A DNA stretch of 64,000 nucleotides from contig CBDAVS010000021.1 in the NCBI GenBank assembly GCA_965201085.1, positions 124,001 through 188,000 of the forward strand, given 5' to 3'. The DNA comes from JAPOUP01 sp965201085. GTDB taxonomy: Bacteria > Pseudomonadota > Alphaproteobacteria > Rhodobacterales > Rhodobacteraceae. Within the stretch, counting starts at the first letter, position 1. Every line of letters begins with the position of its first letter. Made by a program: the position numbers and the translations under genes. The notes beneath the pieces were generated by a model, which was not told the origin of the DNA, made no database searches, and saw nothing but the letters and a program-made list of their open reading frames with translations. Below, one piece after another: positions 26,172 to 35,922 of the stretch.

Positions 26172-27187
26172 GAGTTTGTTCCATAAGTTGAGTGGTCCCG
26201 CAGGATGTGGCATTCCGGTTGGTGAACGCACCCAGATACGGAGAGAGCCATGCCCTGGAACAGGACCACCCAACAGCTCCATAAGCGCCCGGACGACCAC
26301 GGTCAAAACGATCTGACCGACGCCGAATGGACCATCATCGAGCCGATGCCGCCGAAGCGGGGAAGGATGGGACGGCCGCGCGGGGTCGACCTTCGGTCGG
26401 TGTTCGACGCGGGCCGGTATATCCTGTCCACGGGATGCCGGTGGCGCGCGTTACCCTCTGGATATCCACCGTTTTCCACCGACCGGAACCATTTTCACGC
26501 ATGGCGGCGGAGCGGGCTCCCGGAGCGTATCGTGCATCGTCTCCGGGACCTCGCGCGGCGGTGTCCGGGGCGCTCCGCGGAGCCGACCGCCGCCCCGGTC
26601 GACAGCCGGTCGGTGAGGACCACGGAGAGCGGCGGCCCCGCGGCCACGACGCCGGGAAGAGGGTGAAGGGGAGGAAAAGGCACCTGATCGTGGACGCCGA
26701 CGGCACGCCGGTCGTCATGACGGTTCACACCGCCGACATCCAGGACCGGGACGGGGCGCCGGACCTGATCGCGGAGCTGCTGGAGACGGTGCCCACGGTG
26801 TGCACACGGTGTGCAGGCCGTTCGCCGACGGTGGCCACCCGGGTCCGAAGCCGCGGGAGCGGCCTGGGGGGATGGGGTTGCCGGACGTGACCGGGACCGT
26901 CGAAAAACCGGAGGATGTCAAAGGGTTCACGGTTCCCTGCCGCCGGTGGGTCGTGGAGCGGACCTTCGCCTGGATGGGCCGGTGCCGCCGCCTGTCGAGG
27001 GACTGCGGGCGCCTCTGCGGGAACCCGCCGGCATCCGGGGTGAGGCATCACGCGCCACCGGTTCGGGCGTGAGTGAGGCACGAACGAACGCTGGCCGCCT
27101 GCCGGTTCCTGCTCAGGCGTGTGGCGGGGGCGTCAACTCCATGAAAAACAATGGTTTGATCATATCAGTGACTTGTGATTCAAACTC
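26172..27187 (+). mobile_element. IS5-family element, copy 3, decayed
   Basis: Terminal repeats GAGTTTG...CAAACTC, flanked by TGA at 26169-26171 and 27188-27190. At 1016 bp it is longer than the intact copies because of small duplications (around 26800 and 27035-27085). Copy 5 shares the distal insertion, so copies 3 and 5 form a sublineage. Confidence 0.92.
26250..27141 (+). pseudogene. IS5-family transposase, copy 3, frameshifted
   Basis: Starts MPWNRTTQQLHKRPDDHGQ as in the active copies. It loses one G near 26637 (after ESGG), has an insertion near 26800, and a scrambled C-terminus. Catalytic neighbourhoods are altered (QSVK to RSVR, GGYAG to GGHPG). Most substitutions relative to copies 1 and 2 are A to G or T to C. 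Confidence 0.9.
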
Positions 27188-27190
27188 TGA

Positions 27191-28082
27191 GAGTTTGTTC
27201 CATAAGCTTAGTGGTCCCGCAGGATGTGGCATTCCGGTTGGTGAAGTCAACCGGATCCGGAGAGAGCCATGCCCCCGGACAGGACCACCCGGAAGCTGTA
27301 CAACCGTCCGGACGACCACCGTCAGAACGATCCGACGGACGACGGATGGGCCATCGCCGGGCCGATGCCGCCGAAGCGGGGAAAGATGAGGCGGCCCCGC
27401 GGGACCGGACTCCGGTCGGTGTTCGACGGTGTCCGGTACATACTCTCCACCGGCCGCCGGTGGCGCGCCCTACCCACCGATATCCACCGTTTTCCACCGA
27501 CCGGAACCGTTTCCACGTCTGGCGCCGGAGCGGTCCGCCGGGCATGTCCCGACTCCCTGCGTGACCCCGCCCAACAGTGCGCGGGGCGTTCGCCGGAGCC
27601 GGCCGCCGCCACCATCGACGGCCGGTCGGTGGGGACCACCGCGAGCGACGGACCCCGCGGCCACCACACGGGCGGGAAGGTGAAGGGCCGGAAGCGGTCC
27701 GTCGCGGTGGACGTCGGGGGAACGCCGGTCACCGTCATGGTCCATGCGGCCGGCATCCAGGACCGGGACGGCGCGCCGGATGTCATCGCGAAGCCGCCGG
27801 TTACGGCCCCGAACGTGCGCTAACTCCGGGCCGACGGCGGCCACCCCGGCCCGAAGCCGCGCGGACGCCCTGACGGAACGGGTCCGGCGGACATCATCGG
27901 GACCGTCGAAAAACCGGAGGACGTCAAAGGGCTCACGGTTCCCCGCCGCCGGGTGGTGGAGCGGACCTTCGCCCAGATGGGCCGTCGCCGCCGCCTGCCG
28001 GCTCCCCATCCACCGCGTGGCGCGGGAGATGCACCTTCGGAATAAAATAGTTAATTAAATAAATTATTTATGAGTTTAGTCC
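27191..28082 (+). mobile_element. IS5-family element, copy 4, strongly diverged
   Basis: Begins GAGTTTGTTCCATAAG directly after the TGA that closes copy 3. The right end is divergent (GAGTTTAGTC, ending about 28082), followed by another TGA at 28083-28085. The two elements therefore look like tandem insertions at one TNA target. Confidence 0.75.
27269..28020 (+). pseudogene. IS5-family transposase, copy 4, decayed
   Basis: Reads MPPDRTTRKLYNRPDDHRQ and retains the family outline (GKVKGRKRSVAVDVGG, IQDRDGAPDVI). It contains a frame break around 27475-27490, a stop after TAPNVR and a missing C-terminal helix. Divergence from the active copies is far higher than in copies 3 and 5. Confidence 0.8.
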
Positions 28083-28144
28083 TGAGTGAGGATCGCGCAG
28101 ATTCGGAACGAGGTGCGGCAACAGCAATTGGTGCTCCGTGATGA

Positions 28145-28604
28145 TCAGTAGGTCCCACCATCACCCGACGGCAGATGATCCTGCGGCGATGGCGAATCGC
28201 GACCATTCAAGTGATCGGTTAGGAGTTGATCAGGAACCGGACGTGAGAGAATGAAGACCGCCGCGCCAGTCATACAGACAAACTGAACCAGCAAAACCCA
28301 CCATACGAGACCCAACACAACCGAGACGACGAATACGGCCGCCATCATCAGAACGGCAAGCCGCTTCGCACCCGCCGAAATCGTTCCCTGAGTCTCCCAG
28401 TTCCTGATGTGAGGCCCAAATCGCGGATGCCCAATTAGCCAGGCATGGGTGCGAGGTGAACTCCTCGCGAACAGGAACGCCGCGAGGGATGAGAAACGGC
28501 GTGGTTGGCAATACGGGAAGCACCAAGCCGAGCAGACCCAATCCGACGGCGATCCAGCCCAACACAAGACAGACCAGCCGGGTCATACCCCTGGTCAGTG
28601 CCAT
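28145..28604 (-). pseudogene. DUF454 (YbaN-like) membrane protein with a single frameshift
   Basis: The first part reads MTRLVCLVLGWIAVGLGL through VLPVLPTTPFL, the DUF454 signature. The family continuation (LAAFLFARSSPRTHAWLIGH, FGPHIRNWETQGTIS) is in the next frame. One extra C in the ATCCCTCGCGG stretch near 28490 explains the shift. Otherwise the ~150-aa protein, with two C-terminal membrane segments, looks well preserved, so the break is recent or a sequencing error. Function of the family is unknown. Confidence 0.8.
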
Positions 28605-28829
28605 GATTAGCGCCCTCCGGTCAGAACGTGGCGGCAACGAAATCGTCTAACCTGTGATCCGCAGTCAATTGTATCGTGAACCCAAACCCGTTGGCCTGCG
28701 CGGAATCGAAACATGGTCAGTACCGGACCACGGGACAACCGCGAACCTTGGAGGCACAGCCGCCGATTTCCTCTCGCACGCATTGTTCGGACTGATATAA
28801 GAGCCGCCGAAAAATACTGGAGGACTCCC

Positions 28830-29561
28830 ATGGCGGAAGAGCTTTCGCCCATCGATACAGCGAAGCGCGCCGCGGCTGGACTCGCCGCGGAGGCCGTCGA
28901 GGACGGCATGACTATCGGTCTTGGTAGCGGATCGACGGCGGCGTGGTTGGTGCGCTGGCTCGGTGAGAGGATCCAGAGTGAAGGGCTGACCATAAAAGGA
29001 GTACCCACATCGGTGTCCACGGCTGAACTGGCTCGGAAAGCCAGTATTCCGATCATCCCGCTGGACGAAGCGCCACGGTTGGATCTCACGATAGATGGTG
29101 CCGACGAATTCGACCCGGACCTCAATATGGTCAAAGGCGGAGGTGGAGCGCTGCTGCGCGAGAAAATCGTTGCCATGGCATCGGACAGGGTAATCATAAT
29201 TGCGGACGACTCCAAGCGGGTGGAACGCCTTGGAAGATTCCCCCTACCCGTCGAGATCCTTCCGTTCGGGAGGCTGGCCACCATCGCGCTTGTCGAACAG
29301 ACGCTGGCAAGATTCGGCATGAAGGACCGCGAAGTGAAACAAAGGCATTCCGGTCACACGCCATTCATCACCGATGGCGGCAACTATGTCCTGGATCTCC
29401 ACCTGAACCGCATCGAAGATCCTTACCGGCTGAACCGGGACCTGAACGCACTCCCCGGTGTCATCGAAAACGGACTGTTTGTCGATATATGCGACGTGAT
29501 GGTCGTCGGCCACGGAGATGGAAAGATCGATGTCAACGACAGCCAAGGATCCGGCAGATAG
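28830..29561 (+). CDS. rpiA: Ribose-5-phosphate isomerase A
   Basis: A 243-aa RpiA interconverting ribose 5-phosphate and ribulose 5-phosphate. Visible: IGLGSGSTAAWLVRWLGE (phosphate loop), TIDGADEFDPDLNMVKGGG with the catalytic acid region, GALLREKIVA and VTDGGNYVLD-like ITDGGNYVLDL. Start at ATG 28830 with CTGGAGGA upstream; an earlier ATG at 28713 adds unrelated residues. It is followed by gor after 235 nt, as in Rhodobacterales. Confidence 0.96.
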   Translation: MAEELSPIDTAKRAAAGLAAEAVEDGMTIGLGSGSTAAWLVRWLGERIQSEGLTIKGVPTSVSTAELARKASIPIIPLDEAPRLDLTIDGADEFDPDLNMVKGGGGALLREKIVAMASDRVIIIADDSKRVERLGRFPLPVEILPFGRLATIALVEQTLARFGMKDREVKQRHSGHTPFITDGGNYVLDLHLNRIEDPYRLNRDLNALPGVIENGLFVDICDVMVVGHGDGKIDVNDSQGSGR

Positions 29562-29796
29562 GAGAGCCAGCGCAACTCTGGAAAGGACAGGACCTGTTGG
29601 CGCACCTGCAATCATCTGCACACGCGAACGGACCAAATACCCTGCGGAATGACGCCCGGCGGAAATCCGCGACAGGCAACTTTGCAGATATGACTCGATC
29701 GCCTATGCCAGCACCGCTTCGCGGGCATACTCGCACGACACCATACAAATGCGTACCGCATCGAACACGCGGACGCCACGAGATCAGGAGTATCGG

Positions 29797-31155
29797 ATGA
29801 CGTTTGACTATGACCTGTTTGTCATCGGCGGAGGATCCGGTGGGGTGCGCGCCGCGCGTATGGCGGCCGAGACCAGCGCAAAGGTGGCTTTGGCCGAAGA
29901 ATATAGAATCGGCGGCACCTGCGTCATTCGGGGATGCGTCCCCAAGAAACTCATGGTGTTCGCATCCGGGCATTCGGACAGGATCGCGGATGCCGCTGCC
30001 TATGGCTGGAACGTGAGCGTCGGTGCCTTCGACTGGCAACGATTCTGGCCCCGTCTGCGTGTCGAACTTGACCGGCTGGAGAAGGTCTACCGAACCAACC
30101 TAGATCGATCGGGCGTCACGGTCTTTGACCAACGAGCCGTTGTCATCAATCCCCACATGGTGGAACTCGCGGATGGTCGGAAATTCGTCACGAAACATAT
30201 TCTCGTCGCGACGGGCGGAAAACCGTTCCTGCCACAGAAAACCCCGGGGATCGAGCTCGCCGACACCTCCAATGATGTTTTCCTCATGCAGGAACTCCCG
30301 AAGTCGGTGCTGATCGTTGGCGGGGGATACATCGCCTGCGAATTCGCCTGTATCTTCAGTCAATTCGGAGTGAACTCCACTCAATATTATCGTGGAGAAC
30401 AGATCCTCCGCGGTTTCGACGGTGAGGTGCGCGACCATATCGCCCCTCTCATGGGACAACGCGGCATCGCGTTACAAACCGGTACCGACGTGGCCAGTAT
30501 GGAACGGCATCACGGCGAAATACTGGTCAAGACCGTCGATGGTCGCGAGGCGACGTTCGAACGTGTGATCTATGCCACCGGGCGGGTCCCCAACACGTCC
30601 GGACTTGGGCTGGAACGGGCGGGAGTGGCGCTCGCGGACAATGGAAGCGTCAAGGTCGATGGCTATAGCCAGACCCGGGTGCCATCGATCTACGCGGTCG
30701 GAGACGTCACTGATCGGGTCAACCTGACACCGGTGGCGATCCGCGAAGGCGCGGCGTTCGTCGACACCGTGTTCAGGGCGAAGCCAACCGTTGCTGACCA
30801 CTCGAAGATTCCCAGTGCGGTATTCACCCAGCCCGAGATCGGCACCGTCGGGTTGACGGAAGAACAGGCGGCGCGAAAGGAAGGGATCGAGGTGTACGCG
30901 ACCTCGTTTCGGCCCATGCAGAACGGATTCATCGACAGGAACGAGCCGGTATTGTTCAAACTGATCGTCTCGAAAGCCACCCGGAGGATTCTGGGCGTCC
31001 ATATCATTGCGGACGGCGCGGGGGAACTGATACAGCTTGCCGGGGTTGCGCTTCAGGCGGGTGCGACGAAGGAAAACTTCGATGCGACGGTGGCCGTGCA
31101 TCCAACCATGGCCGAGGAGATGGTCCTGATGAAGAGTCCGGTGCGTTCCGCTTGA
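29797..31155 (+). CDS. gor: Glutathione-disulfide reductase
   Basis: A 452-aa FAD/NAD(P)H pyridine-nucleotide disulfide oxidoreductase reducing GSSG. Visible: FVIGGGSGGVRAARMAA (FAD), GGTCVIRGCVPKK (redox C-x4-C), VGGGYIACEFACIF (second Rossmann motif), IYAVGDVTDRVNLTPVA, and the C-terminal VHPTMAEEMV with the catalytic His-Glu. The start at 29797 was chosen because MTFDYDLFVIGGG is the family N-terminus; upstream in-frame residues do not match. Confidence 0.95.
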   Translation: MTFDYDLFVIGGGSGGVRAARMAAETSAKVALAEEYRIGGTCVIRGCVPKKLMVFASGHSDRIADAAAYGWNVSVGAFDWQRFWPRLRVELDRLEKVYRTNLDRSGVTVFDQRAVVINPHMVELADGRKFVTKHILVATGGKPFLPQKTPGIELADTSNDVFLMQELPKSVLIVGGGYIACEFACIFSQFGVNSTQYYRGEQILRGFDGEVRDHIAPLMGQRGIALQTGTDVASMERHHGEILVKTVDGREATFERVIYATGRVPNTSGLGLERAGVALADNGSVKVDGYSQTRVPSIYAVGDVTDRVNLTPVAIREGAAFVDTVFRAKPTVADHSKIPSAVFTQPEIGTVGLTEEQAARKEGIEVYATSFRPMQNGFIDRNEPVLFKLIVSKATRRILGVHIIADGAGELIQLAGVALQAGATKENFDATVAVHPTMAEEMVLMKSPVRSA

Positions 31156-31225
31156 AATCGCGGGCCGAAAGATACATTTCCAAGATGAGAGTTACGGGCA
31201 TAGCAATTATAGGAAGGACTGCCAG

Positions 31226-32353
31226 ATGGCGGACAGAGGAAGCGGACCCTGGGGTAGCGGAGGCGGCAACAACGACCAAGGCGGCAGTCGCCGTCCGAAC
31301 GGAGAAGGACCGCAGATACCGGAAATCGACGATCTCATCCGCAAGGGACAGGATCAACTCCGCGTTATTATGGGAGGCGGGCGAGGCGGTGGGCGACCGA
31401 CCGCCGGTGGTCGGGACGGCGGCGGCCCGCGGTTCAACCGAAACACCGTCATTATCGGAGCGATCGCGGTGGTCGCACTCTGGCTATACGCATCGCTGTA
31501 TACCGTAAAGCCGGAAGAACAGTCGGTCGAACTGTTTCTGGGCAGCTATTCCGCCACGGGTAATCCGGGCCTGAACTTCGCGCCATGGCCCGTGGTGACC
31601 AAGGAAGTCATCCCGGTCACCCGCGAGCAGACGGAAACAATCGGTGTCGCCGGGGCGCGAGGCAACGATAGCGGACTTATGCTTACCACCGACGAGAACA
31701 TCGTGGATCTCGATTTCCAGGTGGTCTGGAACATCAACGACCCCGCCAGATTCCTGTTCAACCTTCGCGATCCCGACGCGACCATCCGCGCCGTGTCGGA
31801 ATCGGCCATGCGCGAGATTATCGCGGCCTCTGAACTGGCGCCGATTCTGAACCGGGACCGGGCGATCATCGCCGAAGACGCGCAGCGGCTGATCCAGGAA
31901 ACGCTGAACAGCTATGACGCCGGTGTCAACATTGTCCGTGTCAACCTCGACAAGGCCGACCCACCGCGTGAGGTGATCGACGCCTTCCGGGAAGTTCAGG
32001 CGGCGGAACAGGAAAGAGACCGCCTTGAACGTCAGGCGGATGCATACGCCAACAGGGTTCTGGCCGGCGCCCGCGGCGAGGCGGCGCAGACTTTGGAACA
32101 GTCGGAAGCCTATCGTGCGCAGGTCGTGAACGAAGCCGAAGGTGAAGCCGCGCGTTTCGTCTCGGTCCTGAACGAATACAGGAACGCACCGGAGGTCACG
32201 CGCAAGCGTCTTTACATCGAGACGCTTGAGCAGGTTCTGGGCGATGTCGATAAGATCATTCTGGACGAAGGTGTCTCCGGCGGCGGCGGACAGGGCGTCG
32301 TGCCTTATCTGCCACTCAACGAACTTCGCCGCCGCACCACGGGAGGAAACTGA
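31226..32353 (+). CDS. hflK: FtsH protease modulator HflK
   Basis: A 375-aa SPFH/prohibitin-domain protein. The N-terminus is Gly-rich (residues 1-70), one membrane segment spans ~74-94, then the PHB domain (NIVDLDFQVVWNINDPARF) and a helical part with RLERQADAYANRVLAGARGE. With HflC it forms the periplasmic cage around FtsH. HflC starts 4 nt downstream; gor lies 70 nt upstream. Confidence 0.96.
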   Translation: MADRGSGPWGSGGGNNDQGGSRRPNGEGPQIPEIDDLIRKGQDQLRVIMGGGRGGGRPTAGGRDGGGPRFNRNTVIIGAIAVVALWLYASLYTVKPEEQSVELFLGSYSATGNPGLNFAPWPVVTKEVIPVTREQTETIGVAGARGNDSGLMLTTDENIVDLDFQVVWNINDPARFLFNLRDPDATIRAVSESAMREIIAASELAPILNRDRAIIAEDAQRLIQETLNSYDAGVNIVRVNLDKADPPREVIDAFREVQAAEQERDRLERQADAYANRVLAGARGEAAQTLEQSEAYRAQVVNEAEGEAARFVSVLNEYRNAPEVTRKRLYIETLEQVLGDVDKIILDEGVSGGGGQGVVPYLPLNELRRRTTGGN

Positions 32354-32356
32354 GCA

Positions 32357-33244
32357 ATGCGTCGATCAACAATACTGCTTCCGCTCATCGTTGTCGTGGT
32401 GGTCGTGCTGCTGAGTTCGATCTTCATCGTCGAGGAGCGTGAGAAAGCGCTGGTCCTGCAGTTCGGGCAGATCAAGTCGGTCAAGGAAGACCCGGGACTG
32501 GCACTCAAGATTCCACTTATTCAGGAGGTCGTCCGATATGATGACAGGATCCTGTCACTCGATACGCCTCCGACCGAAGTAACGCCGTCGGATGACCGGC
32601 GCCTGGTCGTCGATGCCTTCGCGCGCTATCGCATCGCGGATGTCGTGCAGTTCAGGCAGGCGGTCGGCGTTGGCGGCATACGCAGTGGCGAAGACCGCCT
32701 GGAAGGCATTCTGAACGCGCAGATCCGTGCGGTGCTGGGATCGGAAGGCGTGACCTCGAATACGATCCTGTCGGCGGACCGAGCCGCCCTCATGGCGCGG
32801 ATCACCGATCAATCGCGTGAGCGAGCGAGGCCGCTCGGGCTGGAAGTGGTGGATGTGCGTCTCAAACAGACGAACCTTCCCGCGCAGAACCTCGATGCGA
32901 CTTTCGCCAGAATGCGCGCCGAACGGGAACGTGAAGCGGCCGACGAGATCGCCCGCGGAGATGAGGCCGCGCAAAGGGTTCGGGCACAAGCCGACCGAAC
33001 GGTCGTCGAGCTGACCTCGGAAGCCCAACGTGAGGCGGAGATCGTGCGCGGTGAAGCCGATGCCGACCGCAATCGCATCTATGCCGAGGCATTCGGTCAG
33101 GATGAGGAATTCTTCGAATTCTACCGCTCCCTGACGGCCTATTCACGGTCGCTGCAAGGCTCGAATTCGACGCTTGTCATCACGCCGGACAGCGAATTCT
33201 TCAACTACCTGGACAGCGCGACAGGCCGAGACGCCACCCAGTGA
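32357..33244 (+). CDS. hflC: FtsH protease modulator HflC
   Basis: A 295-aa partner of HflK. An N-terminal membrane segment (residues ~7-25) is followed by EEREKALVLQFGQIKS and the PHB domain, with VVDVRLKQTNLP and the helical REREAADEIARGDE region. It ends YDLDSATG-type sequence (FFNYLDSATG). The stop overlaps the DUF2065 start by 4 nt. Confidence 0.96.
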   Translation: MRRSTILLPLIVVVVVVLLSSIFIVEEREKALVLQFGQIKSVKEDPGLALKIPLIQEVVRYDDRILSLDTPPTEVTPSDDRRLVVDAFARYRIADVVQFRQAVGVGGIRSGEDRLEGILNAQIRAVLGSEGVTSNTILSADRAALMARITDQSRERARPLGLEVVDVRLKQTNLPAQNLDATFARMRAEREREAADEIARGDEAAQRVRAQADRTVVELTSEAQREAEIVRGEADADRNRIYAEAFGQDEEFFEFYRSLTAYSRSLQGSNSTLVITPDSEFFNYLDSATGRDATQ

Positions 33245-33438
33245 TGGCGACATTTATCCTGGCGATCGGCCTGGTGCTATGTTTCGAGGGGCTGGCGTTC
33301 GCGCTGGCCCCTGCGCGTCTTGAGGATCTGCTGAGGCTGTTCAGCCGGATCCCGGTCGATACACGAAGATTCATCGGTCTGGGCGCGATGGCCATCGGCG
33401 TAATACTTGTATGGGTCGCCAAGGGGCTGGATGGCTGA
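33241..33438 (+). CDS. DUF2065 small membrane protein
   Basis: A 65-aa protein with two hydrophobic segments (residues ~2-22 and ~44-60) and the family sequences GLVLCFEGLAFALAP and RFIGLGAMAIGVILVWV. It is encoded next to hflC in many proteobacteria. Function unknown. The ATGA overlap with hflC implies translational coupling. Confidence 0.92.
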   Translation: MMATFILAIGLVLCFEGLAFALAPARLEDLLRLFSRIPVDTRRFIGLGAMAIGVILVWVAKGLDG

Positions 33439-33888
33439 GCGATTCCCACCCACTCCCGGGAACGACACCGCTCCCGATCAACCTCCGGTTTCAGCGGAGC
33501 CAGGGCGGGTCTCCATCACGGAATATGGGATCCAGAATCTCACAATGCCGAAGGACGGCATCCAATCGCGATGAAGGGAACTTCCGTTATCCGGAGATTC
33601 CACGTACCGATGAACCAGTACCTTGCAGAGTGGATAACAGGTGAATTCGGCGGTCGGTTGGCATGGCCGGAGATCGATTCCGGCTCCGCACCGATCGTCT
33701 CTGGCAATGCGTTACACGACAGCGTCGCCTCGGAACGGTGTTGTAACGGCAATTTCACGAGGCTTTGAGAGAATGCTACCGGCAATGGTATTGCGCCGTT
33801 CCGGTTCTATCTAAATTGGTCAGTTACTGAATCCTCCGGCGACCTCCGCCACCCAGAACGAATCCAAACGGAAACAAGGAGTAAAACC
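33439..33888. other. Non-coding or weakly coding gap between DUF2065 and degP
   Basis: 450 nt. A 47-codon frame (33431-33574, MAERFPPTPGNDTAPDQ) starts inside the DUF2065 stop region and ends in an ATGA overlap with a second short frame (33571-33768). No family is recognised for either. The degP promoter should lie near the right end. Confidence 0.4.
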
Positions 33889-35337
33889 GTGAATACACAG
33901 GCTATCGACACTTTAGGTCCGATCCGCGCATTGCGGACCATCGTTTTGGGTCTGACCGTTCTATGCGCACAGACCCTGCTGGCAGCGGCGCAGGACATGC
34001 CGCGCAGCTTCGCGGACCTAGCCGATCAGGTCAGCCCCGCCGTGGTGAACATCAGCACGACGAAACAGGTCGCCGCATCTACCGATGGTGATTCCATTAT
34101 GCCCAGAGGCTCGCCATACCGGGAATTTTTCCGCGACTTTCTGGAGCGCAATCAGGAACCACAAAACCGACCACGTCGCTCGAACAGCCTCGGAGCCGGC
34201 TTCGTGATCTCCGAAGATGGTCTGATCGTGACGAATTCGCACGTCATCGAAGCCGCCGATGAAATCCTCGTCGAGTTCTTTTCCGGCGAAACCCTGCCCG
34301 CAACGGTCATGGGTCGTGACCTCAATACCGACATCGCGTTGCTGAAGGTCGAGAGCGATACGCCTCTCTCGCATGTCAGCTTCGGAGACAGTGACGTCGC
34401 ACGCGTCGGTGATTGGGTGATGGCCGTCGGCAATCCCCTTAATCAGGGCTTCTCCGTTTCGGTGGGCATTATCTCGGCCAGGGACCGTACGCTGAGCGGC
34501 AGCTATGACGACTACATCCAGACCGATGCCGCGATCAACAGGGGCAATTCGGGTGGCCCGCTCTTCAACCTGGAGGGTGAGGTGATCGGCGTCAACACCG
34601 CGATCCTGTCTCCCGACGGTGGGTCCATCGGCATCGGCTTCGCCATGTCCGCCGCGGTGGTATCTCCAGTCGTGGAGCAGCTGAGGGAATTCGGTGAAAC
34701 CAGACGCGGCTGGCTCGGTGTCAACATACAGAACATCGATATGGATGTGGCCGACGCGCTCGGACTTAAGGAAATCGCCGGCGCACTCGTGTCCGGAGTG
34801 ATGGAAGGGCCAGCAATGGACGGTGGCGTCGAAAGCGGTGACGTGATCCTCTCCTTCGATGGAATGGAGATCGAGGACACCCGCCATCTCGTTCGCATCG
34901 TCGGCGAGACCCGGGTCGGAAAGGATGTCGACGTCGTAGTGCTGCGCGACGGTGAAACGATGACGTTGACCGTCACTCTCGGACGACGTGAGGAAGCGGA
35001 ACGCCTCATGCCAGCCAGCGTGCCCGCCGATGAGCCGACCGAGAAGGACCTGCTTGGCCTGACTGTGACCGCGATCACGGATGACCTCCGCGATGAGCTT
35101 GGGTTGGGCGACGATCTCGAAGGTCTCGTGGTCAGCGATGTCGACGAAGCGGCGACAGCATTCGATAAAGGTCTCCGACCCGGCGACGTGATTACGGAAG
35201 CCGGTCAGCGAAAAGTACTGACCGTCGATGATCTGGAAGATCGAATCACCGAAACGAGGGAGGCGGGAAGGAATTCGATCCTGCTGCTTGTGCGGCGCGA
35301 AGGCTCGCCGATGTTTGTTGCGCTGCCGGTCGGATAG
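33889..35337 (+). CDS. degP: Periplasmic Do-family serine endoprotease (DegP/DegQ)
   Basis: A 482-aa HtrA protease/chaperone. Signal peptide at residues ~15-36; catalytic triad regions VTNSHVIEAADE (His), NTDIALLKVES (Asp) and NRGNSGGPLFNLEGEVIG (Ser); two PDZ domains (~270-365 and ~385-480). The first contains RRGWLGVNIQNI. It follows gor-hflKC-DUF2065, the usual order in this group, and ends before a strong terminator. Intact. Confidence 0.95.
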   Translation: MNTQAIDTLGPIRALRTIVLGLTVLCAQTLLAAAQDMPRSFADLADQVSPAVVNISTTKQVAASTDGDSIMPRGSPYREFFRDFLERNQEPQNRPRRSNSLGAGFVISEDGLIVTNSHVIEAADEILVEFFSGETLPATVMGRDLNTDIALLKVESDTPLSHVSFGDSDVARVGDWVMAVGNPLNQGFSVSVGIISARDRTLSGSYDDYIQTDAAINRGNSGGPLFNLEGEVIGVNTAILSPDGGSIGIGFAMSAAVVSPVVEQLREFGETRRGWLGVNIQNIDMDVADALGLKEIAGALVSGVMEGPAMDGGVESGDVILSFDGMEIEDTRHLVRIVGETRVGKDVDVVVLRDGETMTLTVTLGRREEAERLMPASVPADEPTEKDLLGLTVTAITDDLRDELGLGDDLEGLVVSDVDEAATAFDKGLRPGDVITEAGQRKVLTVDDLEDRITETREAGRNSILLLVRREGSPMFVALPVG

Positions 35338-35359
35338 GTTGTTTAGTCCCTGAACGGTC

Positions 35360-35388
35360 GGGGCGCGTGTTCACGCGCCCCGTCTTTC
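35360..35388 (+). terminator. Rho-independent-like terminator between degP and the convergent ABM gene
   Basis: A stem of GGGGCGCGTG pairing with CACGCGCCCC around a TT turn (35360-35381), followed by GTCTTTC. It lies 22 nt after the degP stop and just beyond the convergent gene stop, so it may serve both strands. Confidence 0.75.
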
Positions 35389-35395
35389 GATCGGT

Positions 35396-35743
35396 TCAGG
35401 CGTCATGGACGGCTCGACTGTCATCGGGGGCCTGCTCCCTGTCATACATTCCATAATCACGCAGTATGCGCGCGACTTTAAGCCTGTAATCCCTGAACAG
35501 TCCGTCACGGCCCCTGGCCTGAGCCGAGCGGTGGGCCGAGAGTTGACGCCAGCGTTCGACCGCTTCTTCATCCCGGAAATAGGAAAGCGAAAGAATCTTG
35601 TCGGGATTTGCAAGGCTCTGGAAGCGCTCGACGGAAATGAACCCGTCATCTTCCTGGACCAGGGGACGCATGGCAGCGGCGACATCCAGATAGTCATCCT
35701 GACGACCGTCGATGGGCTCCACTTCGAAAATGATGGCGATCAT
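35396..35743 (-). CDS. ABM-domain (antibiotic biosynthesis monooxygenase-like) protein
   Basis: A 115-aa protein with the dimeric alpha/beta-barrel ABM fold. It starts MIAIIFEVEPIDGRQDDYLD, then GFISVERFQSLANPDKILSLSYFRDEEAVERWRQL with the typical W near residue 66. Related proteins include heme-degrading or quinol monooxygenases and stress proteins; the activity cannot be assigned. Start at 35743 follows the family; an earlier ATG at 35797 adds 18 residues. Convergent with degP. Confidence 0.88.
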   Translation of the reverse strand: MIAIIFEVEPIDGRQDDYLDVAAAMRPLVQEDDGFISVERFQSLANPDKILSLSYFRDEEAVERWRQLSAHRSAQARGRDGLFRDYRLKVARILRDYGMYDREQAPDDSRAVHDA

Positions 35744-35922
35744 ACCGGGCTCCTTCACATAATCCCCGCGACTGTGATTACGGCGCGACCCGTTCACAAG
35801 ACCTCAAGTGTCGCAAGGATCCAGGTGATGGAAGCGGATTCACCACCGTTCCAGTCGCTTTCGGTTAAGCTTCAAGGCGACTCCCATCGCAAAATGAATC
35901 ACAGGGTCAGGAAAGCGCCGGT

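Noticed and set aside
34018..34887. 289-aa minus ORF antisense to degP
   Set aside because: degP is unambiguous with its catalytic triad; the antisense frame lacks family features.
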